Shown here piece after piece: positions 48,611-57,851 of a DNA stretch of 64,000 nt. Location: assembly GCF_024752025.1 (NCBI RefSeq), contig NZ_JANTPU010000002.1:344421-408420 (forward strand), in the 5' to 3' direction. The position numbers were made by a program, and so were the translations under genes. The DNA is from Pseudidiomarina sp. CB1 (lineage in GTDB: Bacteria > Pseudomonadota > Gammaproteobacteria > Enterobacterales > Alteromonadaceae). The notes under the pieces were generated by a model. That model was given only the letters and a program-made list of their open reading frames with translations, was not told the origin of the DNA and did not search any database. How positions within the stretch are numbered: the stretch's first letter is position 1; every line of letters starts with the position of its first letter.

Positions 48611-49084
48611 TTAGGTGTTATCGCGTTGCTGTAAATTTGAGACTGCAGCTTGCAGAGCTAGTTCATAACCCTGTGCGCCACAACCGCAAATCACCCCAAC
48701 GGCTAATTCGGCTAAATAAGAATGGCGACGAAAAGCTTCGCGCGCATGAATATTGGACAAGTGTACTTCGATAAACGGAATTGCAACGGCAGCAAAGGCA
48801 TCGCGCAGGGCGATACTCGTATGTGTGTAGGCCGCCGGATTAATAATGATAAAGTCTACTTTGCTGGACGCTGCCTCTTGGACCCAATCAATGAGTTCGT
48901 GTTCGGCGTTCGACTGTCGGCAGTCGAGGGTCACACCAAGGGCTTCGGCCTTGTGGCGTAACTCGCTTTCGATGTGCGCGAGGGTGGCGGAGCCGTAGAT
49001 CTCTGGCTCACGTTGCCCCAACCTATTTAAGTTGGGGCCGTTCAACAACATGATTCTGTAGTTATGTTGATTATTTTCGGCCAT
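48611..49084 (-). CDS. aroQ: type II 3-dehydroquinate dehydratase
   Basis: 157-residue class II dehydroquinase of the shikimate pathway. Motifs: [20 protein letters not shown] (catalytic Arg and Tyr), [30 protein letters not shown] and [21 protein letters not shown] 49084 is chosen since the first beta strand needs the residues before the internal Met at 49051; an open frame from a TTG at 49141 is less likely. It lies 27 bases before accB. Confidence 0.94.
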   Translation of the reverse strand: MAENNQHNYRIMLLNGPNLNRLGQREPEIYGSATLAHIESELRHKAEALGVTLDCRQSNAEHELIDWVQEAASSKVDFIIINPAAYTHTSIALRDAFAAVAIPFIEVHLSNIHAREAFRRHSYLAELAVGVICGCGAQGYELALQAAVSNLQQRDNT

Positions 49085-49227
49085 TTTGCTGCTATCTGTT
49101 GCGAAGTTATCAGTAAGTTGCTTTTTGTGCGAAATTTTCAAAGTTGCACAGCAAATTACACTGGTACCTTGGCATTATAGATAAAAATGACCGAAACGCA
49201 GCAAAATACTGGTCTTATCACCGAAGA

Positions 49228-51006
49228 TCACTGCAAATTTTGTGTTGCCTCAACTTCTTCAAGGTGCTGTACAAAGGCCTCGGCGTCGAGAAACCCTGCC
49301 ACACGCGCATTCGGCACCAACTTACCATCATAGAAAAACAAAATGGTTGGTAGTCCAACAACTTGGTAGTTTTGCAATAGCGCGTTAGTGGTCGGGGTGT
49401 TTTTCGTCACATCGGCTTGCAAAACGATAGCATCGGCCAGCGCATTTTGTACTTGCGCATCGGTAAAGGTATAGCGTTCAAACTCTTTACAGGCGACGCA
49501 CCAATCCGCATAAAGGTCGAGCATGACCAATTGTGTGGGTTCTGCCGAAGCGAGTTGTGCTTCTATTTCGGCCACCGATGAAACCTGTTTAAAGGGCAGC
49601 TCGGCGTGGTTGCCTTGCGGCCACCACAAGAACAACAGCCAAGTCGCCAAGGCTAACCATGCCGCGCTGATCAGAACTGCCACGCCACTTTCAATATCGC
49701 GTAACGAAGTGATAATCAGGTACAAAGCGCTGAGTGAGATAAATACGATCCATAGCCAGTCCGCAACGGCAACAGGCAATAAGCGTTCAATAAAGATTAC
49801 CGCAACAGCTAGAAGTACCACGCCAAAGATTCGTTTGACCACGTTCATCCAAGCGCCGGCCTTGGGCAACAATTTACCACCGGTGGTACCAAATAAAATA
49901 AGTGGTAATCCCATGCCTAAGCTCAAGGCGTACAGCACACTCGCACCGACTGCAATATCGCCTGATTGCGCGATAAACAACAACACGCCTGACAAGGGTG
50001 CAGTGGTGCACGGCGAAGCAATTAAACCGGACAACACGCCCATCACGAAAACGCTACGGTGGGCACCGCCGCGCTGTTGTTGACTTACTTCATGCAAATA
50101 ATTTTGCCACTTGCTCGGTAATTGCAGGTTATAGAGTCCGAGCATACTCAGTGCTAACAACACAAACAGCGCCGCTAGTACGATCAACACAAAAGGGTGT
50201 TGTAGCATCGCTTGATAACGCAGACCCGCAAGCGCTACGACAATACCAAGCGCAGAGTAGGTGATGGCCATGCCTTGGACATAAGCAAACGACAGCGTGA
50301 AGGCGCGTGTGGTTTTAAGAGCCTTATTGGGCCCCATGATCACCGTTGAAAGAATCGGATACATGGGCAGCACACAAGGAGTAAAGGCGAGACCGATACC
50401 GGCGACAAAGAACACCAGCAGTACCCAAACCAGGGGCTGCTCAGTTAAGTCGCTAAATAAACTGTTGGCAGTAAACTGCTGACTGTTGGCGGCGATTTGC
50501 TCGAAATCTACCGCCGCTGGGACGGGTTCAACCCCGGTGGCTGCTGAGTCAGTGACTGCGCCTAACGGAATTTCTTTGGTACTTGGCGGATAACATAAGC
50601 CAGCGTCGGCACAGCCTTGATAACCTAAGGTGAAATTATTGGCCGCGATGTTCGCCAAGGTAAGTTTAAGCGTCACTTGATCACGATAGATGATGGATTC
50701 GCCAAAAAATTCGTCGTAATGAGCTTCGCCTTCTGGCAACTGCGGCTGGGCCGCTAAGGGAATGGCTGGGTCAAATTGAAAGCGATGCTGATAGAGGTAA
50801 TAGCCCTCGGCAATTTCGAAGGTGAGCTCAAGCTGCTTACCTTGTTGGCGAAAGTCAAATTGGAAGGCTTGGTCAACGGGTAAAAATTGATTTTGTGCAA
50901 AGGGGTCGTCGTTGCCTGCGTTAAAGTCTTGCGCATGCGCTGCGCCGTTAAAGACGACTAGGAACAGCGTCAAAAAAGCCGCTACAAACCACTGGCGGTA
51001 CTGCAT
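49228..51006 (-). CDS. dsbD: thiol:disulfide interchange protein DsbD
   Basis: 592-residue inner-membrane reductant conduit. Signal peptide, N-terminal periplasmic domain with CADAGLCYPPS, an eight-helix membrane domain with the redox cysteines in TPCVLPMYP and SPCTTAPLSG, and a C-terminal thioredoxin domain with WCVACKEFE. It delivers electrons to periplasmic DsbC and cytochrome c maturation, relevant to the c-type haems of NirS. The ATG shares a base with the cutA stop (TAATG), so the two are coupled. Confidence 0.95.
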   Translation of the reverse strand: MQYRQWFVAAFLTLFLVVFNGAAHAQDFNAGNDDPFAQNQFLPVDQAFQFDFRQQGKQLELTFEIAEGYYLYQHRFQFDPAIPLAAQPQLPEGEAHYDEFFGESIIYRDQVTLKLTLANIAANNFTLGYQGCADAGLCYPPSTKEIPLGAVTDSAATGVEPVPAAVDFEQIAANSQQFTANSLFSDLTEQPLVWVLLVFFVAGIGLAFTPCVLPMYPILSTVIMGPNKALKTTRAFTLSFAYVQGMAITYSALGIVVALAGLRYQAMLQHPFVLIVLAALFVLLALSMLGLYNLQLPSKWQNYLHEVSQQQRGGAHRSVFVMGVLSGLIASPCTTAPLSGVLLFIAQSGDIAVGASVLYALSLGMGLPLILFGTTGGKLLPKAGAWMNVVKRIFGVVLLAVAVIFIERLLPVAVADWLWIVFISLSALYLIITSLRDIESGVAVLISAAWLALATWLLFLWWPQGNHAELPFKQVSSVAEIEAQLASAEPTQLVMLDLYADWCVACKEFERYTFTDAQVQNALADAIVLQADVTKNTPTTNALLQNYQVVGLPTILFFYDGKLVPNARVAGFLDAEAFVQHLEEVEATQNLQ

Positions 51007-51326
51007 TAAGATGTTACCTCTGTTAACCACTGCAAATAAGCCTCACTGCCGGCTTCAATAGGTACGGCAATAAGTTCGGCCACATCATAAGGGTGTGCAG
51101 CCTGCACCATTTCAAACAGTGCCGGTAATTGTTCCGACGTTGTTTTGATATTCAAAATGACTTCTTCGTCACTATGTAAGTGATCGTCCCACCAATACAT
51201 CGACGTAGAAGCAGCGCCAATGTTAACACAGGCGGCAAGGCGCGCACGCAGAACCTTTTCGGCGATGGCCTTCGCGGTATTCTTGTCTGGACAGCTGCAA
51301 AACACTAAATGATAGCTAGCGCTCAT
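51006..51326 (-). CDS. cutA: divalent cation tolerance protein CutA
   Basis: 106-residue trimeric ferredoxin-like protein of uncertain function, historically linked to copper tolerance. Motifs: LVFCSCPDKNTAKAIAEKVL, LAACVNIGAASTSMYWW and HPYDVAELIAVPIEAGSEAYLQWL. It lies directly upstream of dsbD, an arrangement conserved in E. coli and relatives, and is divergent from groES. Confidence 0.95.
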   Translation of the reverse strand: MSASYHLVFCSCPDKNTAKAIAEKVLRARLAACVNIGAASTSMYWWDDHLHSDEEVILNIKTTSEQLPALFEMVQAAHPYDVAELIAVPIEAGSEAYLQWLTEVTS

Positions 51327-51357
51327 GGTGAGTCCTTAAATTTTTTTTTCGAAAAGC

Positions 51358-51385
51358 CTTGAGTTCAGGATTTTGCACCCCATAA
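51358..51385 (+). promoter_or_regulatory. sigma-32 heat-shock promoter of groESL
   Basis: CTTGAG (51358-51363), a 14-base spacer and CCCCATAA (51378-51385) match the sigma-32 consensus CTTGAA and CCCCATnT. It lies about 85 bases before groES. No CIRCE element is present. Confidence 0.8.
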
Positions 51386-51409
51386 CTGTGGCACAACATT
51401 TTTTAACAG

Positions 51410-51431
51410 CCCTTGTGGGTAATCACAAGGG
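51410..51431 (+). other. hairpin in the groES leader
   Basis: Perfect 8-bp inverted repeat CCCTTGTG / CACAAGGG with a 6-base loop in the 5' untranslated region, 40 bases before the groES ATG and downstream of the sigma-32 promoter. No T-run follows, so it is more likely an mRNA-stability or translation element than a terminator. Confidence 0.6.
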
Positions 51432-51471
51432 TAAGTTATCAACCCACAACTAGGTTTAGGAGTTATCAAAG

Positions 51472-51765
51472 ATGAAACTTCGTCCTTTACATGATCGAGT
51501 GATCATTAAACGCTCTGAAGCAGAAACTAAGTCTGCAGGCGGCATCGTATTAACTGGTTCGGCAGCCGAAAAGTCGACCCGTGGCGAAGTCGTTGCAGTC
51601 GGTAACGGCCGCATTTTGGACAGCGGTGAAGTCAAAGCACTTGACGTTAAAGTCGGCGATAAAGTGCTATTCAGCGAAGGCTACGGTGTCAAAACCGAGA
51701 AAATCGACGGTGAAGAGTACTTGATCATGAGCGAGTCAGACATTCTCGCGATCGTTGAAGGTTAA
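51472..51765 (+). CDS. groS: co-chaperonin GroES
   Basis: 97-residue heptameric lid of the GroEL chamber. Starts [20 protein letters not shown], with the mobile loop [20 protein letters not shown] and the C-terminal [26 protein letters not shown] upstream. First gene of the groESL operon. Confidence 0.98.
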   Translation: MKLRPLHDRVIIKRSEAETKSAGGIVLTGSAAEKSTRGEVVAVGNGRILDSGEVKALDVKVGDKVLFSEGYGVKTEKIDGEEYLIMSESDILAIVEG

Positions 51766-51774
51766 TTCAGCTAG

Positions 51775-53436
<1,662 letters not shown>

Positions 53437-53484
53437 GCCTCCTTACCTCTTAGAGGAGGTTTTGTTCTTCCACAAATGCTCTTG

Positions 53485-53506
53485 AAGCCCCGTTTTTACG
53501 GGGCTT
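53485..53506 (+). terminator. terminator after groEL
   Basis: 8-bp stem AAGCCCCG / CGGGGCTT with a 6-base loop followed by TTCTTGT, 48 bases past the groEL stop. It marks the boundary of the AT-rich island. Confidence 0.8.
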
Positions 53507-53515
53507 TCTTGTATT

Positions 53516-53539
53516 CAATAAGACAAAATAAGTCTTATC
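53516..53539 (+). promoter_or_regulatory. candidate operator (perfect dyad) before the 307-residue gene
   Basis: Perfect inverted repeat ATAAGAC-N7-GTCTTAT (53518-53538), 63 bases before the start of the unrecognised gene. It matches the element at 57165-57188 on the opposite strand at 19 of 24 positions. Proposed as a binding site for the island's WYL regulator; this is inference. Confidence 0.45.
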
Positions 53540-53601
53540 TCGGTTTATGATGGTGAAAGTGCGCAAGCCTCATTATAACAATTAACAACGGTCCACACTT
53601 A

Positions 53602-54525
53602 ATGAAAGAAAAAACGATTAGTAAAACAAATTATTTAAGTAATTCAGTTGTTTCAGAGTTCATTGAATACCTGTACCTGGTTGTCACTGATAAGGAGACT
53701 TTGAATTTAACTTTTTCGGTTCCAAAACAAAATAAAGAATATCCGTCCGATTATTGGATCGATAATCCGCAAAGAATAGTCAATTATAGGGTGTTCAATG
53801 ACGCTTTGACGGAATATTTTTGGGCAAAAGAGTCTCTTGAGGAGAACAAAGAGCGGCTTGATATAATATCAGCACAATTAAATGATGCTATAAGTGCATC
53901 ATCGGATGAAGCCTTTTTTAAAGCCGTAGATGATTGTTTGCTATGGGGCGCTGGATACCGAAAATCAGCATCACTTTACCGGAATAATATTGCGTGGCTG
54001 GAGAGTAACTTTCCAACGAGAGCCGGTGTCCTCTCTTATTTCCTAGAGACATTAGAAGCTTTACTGGCGGAGCAAGTTCAACTGCATGCTATGCCTTCAC
54101 TATTTAGAATGAATTCCGGCTATACAAAAGTATTTGCACTGATGTCGCCATCCCAATTCATTATTTATGACTCTCGGGTAGCGGCGGGACTGGGGTTGCT
54201 CTTTATTAAGTTCTTACATAAACGACCTATTCATTCTACTGAGTTGAGTAACGCATTGGGTCTTCGCTTTCTACGACAAGGTGTACCGGCAAGAGATCCA
54301 AACGTCATTTTTAATATCGGCATGAAAGCGATATACCCGAGTGCTGCAAATAGTTCACTACACCATGCAGAGTCGAATGTTCGAGCAAACTGGCTTCTGC
54401 AAGCAGTTGAGGAACTAGTGAAGCGCAAGGGAACAAAACCAGAAATGGATTTAAGAAAAATGGAAGCCGGATTATTTATGCTTGGCGCTCAAGTAGGTCG
54501 ACCCAATGGCCCCATATTGTCTTAG
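53602..54525 (+). CDS. unrecognised 307-residue protein of the accessory island
   Basis: No signal peptide or membrane segment; probably cytoplasmic. Visible are an acidic helical stretch (residues about 75-120) and WGAGYRKSASLYRNN. A conserved-looking block, FRMNSGYTKVFALMSPSQF followed by IIYDSRVAAGLGLL (about residues 172-205), recalls the IYDSRV motif of OGG-fold DNA glycosylase-like proteins; this is a weak resemblance from memory. Base composition is more AT-rich than flanking genes, suggesting horizontal acquisition. ATG 53602 has a poor ribosome-binding site. It is convergent with the WYL gene, their stops 33 bases apart. Function unknown. Confidence 0.6.
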   Translation: MKEKTISKTNYLSNSVVSEFIEYLYLVVTDKETLNLTFSVPKQNKEYPSDYWIDNPQRIVNYRVFNDALTEYFWAKESLEENKERLDIISAQLNDAISASSDEAFFKAVDDCLLWGAGYRKSASLYRNNIAWLESNFPTRAGVLSYFLETLEALLAEQVQLHAMPSLFRMNSGYTKVFALMSPSQFIIYDSRVAAGLGLLFIKFLHKRPIHSTELSNALGLRFLRQGVPARDPNVIFNIGMKAIYPSAANSSLHHAESNVRANWLLQAVEELVKRKGTKPEMDLRKMEAGLFMLGAQVGRPNGPILS

Positions 54526-54558
54526 CGCAGAACCATGCTGTCCCTAGCGCACACTTTA

Positions 54559-55773
54559 TTACGAGTATCTTTTCTTGTATACGCCAAGCATCAAATTATT
54601 CGAAGTTTGTTGGTGAGCGCTCTCGAGTAAAGTCTGGATACTTCTTTCGATGTCATCGTTTTCATACAGTGAAATCATCGCTTCAGCGCGCCGCTTGAAT
54701 TCGGCTCTGACAATATCGGGTTTGAGTACTTGCAGTGAGTCACCAAAGCTCGATAAAAAGTTCACGCAGTCGAACACATCCGGCGCCTGCTTATTAAAAT
54801 GATTGGGAATGAGCACTTTACCTGTGACTTTTGATGTCCCACCACCATTTGAGGTGACCTTTATATGTTCACCAAAGCCTATTTTGCAGAGGTGGTTTAC
54901 AGCCCAGTCAGCGCCGCGAAACTCAAAGTCATAGTGTTTTTCGAATTGATCCCAGTTGATGCTTCGGTATTTAACGTTAGTAGCCTGCTGTATGTTTTTT
55001 AGTCGATCTAGTTGAAAGCTATAATAGGTATTTATTTCGTGTACAAAAGCGAACAGTTTTATATCGTGATTAATATACTGGATGCGCTGAGGAGAGAGTG
55101 TGACACATTCAGGAACAACGCTTTTATGCATTGAATCATAAGTTGCGGAAAAGACGCGGTTGTTGATAAGTGCGTCGAACACATCACGCCAGTGAGGATG
55201 ATTTTCGACAGCAGGTTGCTTCTCTCCTTGAATAAATGTCGGCCAAAACCTTAGTTTATTCTCTAGCTCCTTAAACTGGTTATCGTCAACATCAGACTCT
55301 TCAATGTCGTTCTTTAGCTCTTCAATAAGAGAGGGAGGAAAGCAGTCTCTAAGGTATGCATTGATAAAACGAAAGGCGAATATACGTGCCTCAACGCGCG
55401 TATTTGAAACAGAGCCATAGCCCAAAGCTTCGTTTCTTACTTCGTCATTTGCCCAATAAAAGCGAGCCTTTCCAAAACCACGTTCGGCGTTATTTATTAT
55501 CTTTAAAAAGCTTGGGGACTCCGCATCTTGATATGTGATAACCAGCTCATTAAGTTTTCGTGTGATATTGCGAAAAAACGTGCCATAGATTTTGCTTTCT
55601 GTTGCGTAAAGTCGATCGGAGTCAGATGTCGAGAGTAGTTCAGGGTTATACTCAGCAACACATTGCAGCATGTTTTCATCGGCTAGTATTTCAGCGACGC
55701 TGCGCGCCGCACTTTTTCCACTTCTTACGGACTTCATTAATGCATCGGTATAATGTTTGTACTTAATGGACAT
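54559..55773 (-). CDS. WYL-domain protein with C-terminal WCX-like domain, putative regulator
   Basis: 404 aa. Residues about 205-270 (CVTLSPQRIQYINHDIKLFAF, then YYSFQLDRLKNIQ) fit the WYL core, in which a hydrophobic strand is followed by the F-RLDR motif. The end (FLSSFGDSLQVLKPDIVRAEF, then KRRAEAMISLYEND) fits the WCX dimerisation domain. The N-terminal 170 residues would hold the DNA-binding part but no clear helix-turn-helix is seen. WYL regulators such as BrxR and CapW repress anti-phage loci, but this protein is about 100 residues longer. It is the last gene of a minus-strand set beginning at 57120. AT-rich. Confidence 0.7.
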   Translation of the reverse strand: MSIKYKHYTDALMKSVRSGKSAARSVAEILADENMLQCVAEYNPELLSTSDSDRLYATESKIYGTFFRNITRKLNELVITYQDAESPSFLKIINNAERGFGKARFYWANDEVRNEALGYGSVSNTRVEARIFAFRFINAYLRDCFPPSLIEELKNDIEESDVDDNQFKELENKLRFWPTFIQGEKQPAVENHPHWRDVFDALINNRVFSATYDSMHKSVVPECVTLSPQRIQYINHDIKLFAFVHEINTYYSFQLDRLKNIQQATNVKYRSINWDQFEKHYDFEFRGADWAVNHLCKIGFGEHIKVTSNGGGTSKVTGKVLIPNHFNKQAPDVFDCVNFLSSFGDSLQVLKPDIVRAEFKRRAEAMISLYENDDIERSIQTLLESAHQQTSNNLMLGVYKKRYS

Positions 55774-55835
55774 AAACGCTGGTATCGGCCGAAATTGTTT
55801 TCTAATTTATAGAATATCCTGCCTTTATTAAAGAG

Positions 55836-55848
55836 GACAACCCCTGTC
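55836..55848 (-). promoter_or_regulatory. possible third GAC-N7-GTC element, before the WYL gene
   Basis: GAC-N7-GTC spacing as in the two stronger elements, 62 bases upstream of the WYL gene start and just past the 97-residue gene. The flanks do not match the other two, so this may be chance. Confidence 0.25.
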
Positions 55849-55863
55849 TCAATTGGGGCTGCA

Positions 55864-56157
55864 TCAATTAGGCAAAGCTATCTCATCAGCAAACTTTATT
55901 AAGTCCTCAAGAATCTCAATGAGAGGTATACGCGATGCAGCGTCGGAGTGGTTTGTAATTGTATCACTGATAACATCCATACTGTCCGCAACCATTCTCT
56001 GTAATAATTGGTATTGAAACTTATTTAATTGAAGTATGGCTCCTTCACTTTCGAACAGGGTTGCAACAAGCTGTTGCACCGAATGATAAACCTGCTGCTC
56101 CTCGAACTGGCGAGGATCACTCCACATCATTAAAGCTTGGAAAGCTGGTCTACTCAT
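55864..56157 (-). CDS. unrecognised 97-residue protein of the accessory island
   Basis: Small, helical, probably cytoplasmic protein (MSRPAFQALMMWSDPRQFEEQ; central LNKFQYQLLQRMVADSMD; C-terminal IEILEDLIKFADEIAL). No family recognised. It starts 8 bases after the MazG-like gene stop, so it is very likely co-transcribed with it. Possible roles as a partner or inhibitor are speculation from context. Confidence 0.6.
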   Translation of the reverse strand: MSRPAFQALMMWSDPRQFEEQQVYHSVQQLVATLFESEGAILQLNKFQYQLLQRMVADSMDVISDTITNHSDAASRIPLIEILEDLIKFADEIALPN

Positions 56158-56165
56158 GATTCTAC

Positions 56166-56906
56166 CTAATTAGTTAACTTTAGAGCTGGGTTACTCTGAT
56201 GCCTATCCTTGTCGCGATTAGTTTTCTTGTCCATGTTGCGTGCAAATGCTTCGTCCAAGTCGATCTCCATTTGGTTCGCCAGGCACACGACGATAAATAA
56301 AACATCAGATAGCTCATCAGCTATCGCGGTCTTTACGCAAATGGGACGCTCTTCGGGTTTAAAGGATTGTTGCCCGAATTCTCTACCAATCAAGCGCGCA
56401 ACCTCGCCTGTTTCTTCAATGAGGTTAGACAAATTGGTCATTTCGTCAAAGTAATTGACGCCAACTTTTTTGATCCAGTGATCTACTTGTTGCTGGATGG
56501 TATTTAAATTTGTACTTGGTTTTTCGCGTTCAAACGTAATGTTGTCCATTAGTTCCTCCATGCTGGGAATGTCATGTGATTGAAGGTAAATCTTGTCATC
56601 ATATTCTTTGACGAATTTGGTAAACTGGTCGACGACGTGAGCATAGCATTGGGCTGGCGAGCCAATGGCGTTAAAGCGTACTAGTGAGTCATGATTTGCG
56701 AATTCTACCTTCGTGGTAACCTTTATTCGCTTTGTGTTTTCAAATATCAGTTGGCTTTCTTCTTCAACTCTGATCGACTCGATATACATTTTAAATTTAC
56801 CGGATACCGAATTTAGAACACCCGACATCGCCAAAAGCAGTAATGGATCTTCTTGAACAGATTTTGGTATCTGACAGCAAAAATAATCACTCACGATTTT
56901 GTTCAT
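56166..56906 (-). CDS. MazG-like nucleotide pyrophosphohydrolase with unrecognised N-terminal half
   Basis: 246 aa. Residues about 150-240 are an all-alpha NTP-pyrophosphohydrolase domain: LSNLIEETGEVARLIGREFG (the E-E-x-x-E metal site) and ADELSDVLFIVVCLANQMEID (E-x-x-D), then AFARNMDKKTNRDKDRH. Such enzymes hydrolyse (d)NTPs to monophosphates. The first 150 residues (KIVSDYFCCQIPKSVQEDPLL, YIESIRVEEESQLIF, CYAHVVDQFTKFVKEYDDKIY) match nothing I recognise. ATG 56906 has AAGGG upstream. It sits between two small genes with gaps of 10 and 8 bases. Confidence 0.8.
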   Translation of the reverse strand: MNKIVSDYFCCQIPKSVQEDPLLLLAMSGVLNSVSGKFKMYIESIRVEEESQLIFENTKRIKVTTKVEFANHDSLVRFNAIGSPAQCYAHVVDQFTKFVKEYDDKIYLQSHDIPSMEELMDNITFEREKPSTNLNTIQQQVDHWIKKVGVNYFDEMTNLSNLIEETGEVARLIGREFGQQSFKPEERPICVKTAIADELSDVLFIVVCLANQMEIDLDEAFARNMDKKTNRDKDRHQSNPALKLTN

Positions 56907-56916
56907 GCACGCACCC

Positions 56917-57120
56917 TTAAAGTGTTCTTGAGAGCAGCAGAAAGGTCTGATCGCCATAGCCAAACCAACTACCTGTACTCGCATCAACGGTTCTATCAGA
57001 TGCTGGGTCGTACCAACCTAGCAATCGACTTGGGTTGAGCGAATAAATTCGTTTAATGCCATTTTGAAGTATTTGAAGTTTTCCAATTGCTATACCCTTG
57101 CTGTTTCTAATGAATTCCAT
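56917..57120 (-). CDS. small 67-residue protein, first gene of the minus-strand island set
   Basis: Beta-rich small protein: IRNSKGIAIGKLQILQNG, IYSLNPSRLLGWYDP, TVDASTGSWFGYGDQTFLLL. The repeating pattern of a G-W-YDP-x-x-x-x-T-D segment followed by G-x-G-D resembles small uncharacterised proteins that end in a GxGN-L motif. It lies 10 bases upstream of the MazG-like gene. Function unknown; the composition and tight spacing support it as a real gene. Confidence 0.6.
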   Translation of the reverse strand: MEFIRNSKGIAIGKLQILQNGIKRIYSLNPSRLLGWYDPASDRTVDASTGSWFGYGDQTFLLLSRTL

Positions 57121-57164
57121 GATTATTGAGCCTCGTAACCGAATGATTTATGAGTATCAGTTCT

Positions 57165-57188
57165 GATGCGACATTTTTTGTCTTAATG
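57165..57188 (-). promoter_or_regulatory. candidate operator before the minus-strand island genes
   Basis: On the minus strand this 24-base element reads CATTAAGACAAAA then AATGTCGCATC. It shares 19 of 24 positions with 53516-53539, including TAAGACAAAA and GTC at the same spacing. It lies about 45 bases before the 67-residue gene. The rest of the 208-base gap holds no other clear element. Confidence 0.45.
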
Positions 57189-57328
57189 CGAAGAGGTTGC
57201 TGGTTTGTTGTGGTTTGAAAGCTGACGGTCAAGAGTTTTGAATAGAAATATAGGAATGAACTGTTCAGATTGTCACATTCATAGGTCGCGCGTCGTCTTA
57301 TAGACAAAGCTACCAAAGGAGGTGGATT

Positions 57329-57847
57329 ATGAAAAACATCACTATGTTAACTGTCGCAGTCGCAGCAGCACTGTTTTCTGTAAATGCACTCGCTGCAGAA
57401 GTTAAAGTTGAATGGAAGGATGTCGATAGCTACCGCGACATCGAGGCGGTGAACGATATTCAGAGCCGTTTTGAAAAACAAATCATGGATGGCTTAACCG
57501 AGCATTGGAAAGCGCTAGGTGCGAAATTGCCTGACGACCATAAGTTGACCGTCACTATGACCGACTTAGATATTGCAGGCCGCGTTGAACCGACCTATGG
57601 TTCGGCTGCTTCAAGCCACATGCGCATACTTGATGATATTTCCTATCCGGCCATGAGCTTTGCGTTCACCTATACTGATGCTAATGGCAATGTAATTGCT
57701 GAGGATGCTGACGTACGCTTGAAAGATATGGGCGCGAATTCAGGTACGATGCGCTCCGCAGTCCGTAGCGGTCGAGACGCACTCTTTTATGAGAAGCGTC
57801 TGATGGACGGTTGGTTCGACAAGCAATTTAAGGCCTCGATCAACTAA
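57329..57847 (+). CDS. DUF3016 domain periplasmic protein
   Basis: 172 aa with a signal peptide (MLTVAVAAALFSVNALA). The mature part has the DUF3016 pattern VEWKDVDSYRDIEAVNDIQS, LPDDHKLTVTMTDLDIAGRVEP and SYPAMSFAFTYTD. Function unknown; the family is common in Alteromonadales and Vibrionales. A strong AAAGGAGG lies 7 bases before the ATG. It marks the right edge of the accessory island and is convergent with epmB. Confidence 0.88.
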   Translation: MKNITMLTVAVAAALFSVNALAAEVKVEWKDVDSYRDIEAVNDIQSRFEKQIMDGLTEHWKALGAKLPDDHKLTVTMTDLDIAGRVEPTYGSAASSHMRILDDISYPAMSFAFTYTDANGNVIAEDADVRLKDMGANSGTMRSAVRSGRDALFYEKRLMDGWFDKQFKASIN

Positions 57848-57851
57848 CGGC

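Noticed and set aside
49523..50083. 186-residue open frame antisense to dsbD
   Set aside because: Shadow of the DsbD membrane domain; no start signal.
53437..57328. Attachment-site direct repeats, tRNA or integrase flanking the AT-rich island
   Set aside because: None was seen by eye; island status rests on composition and content only.
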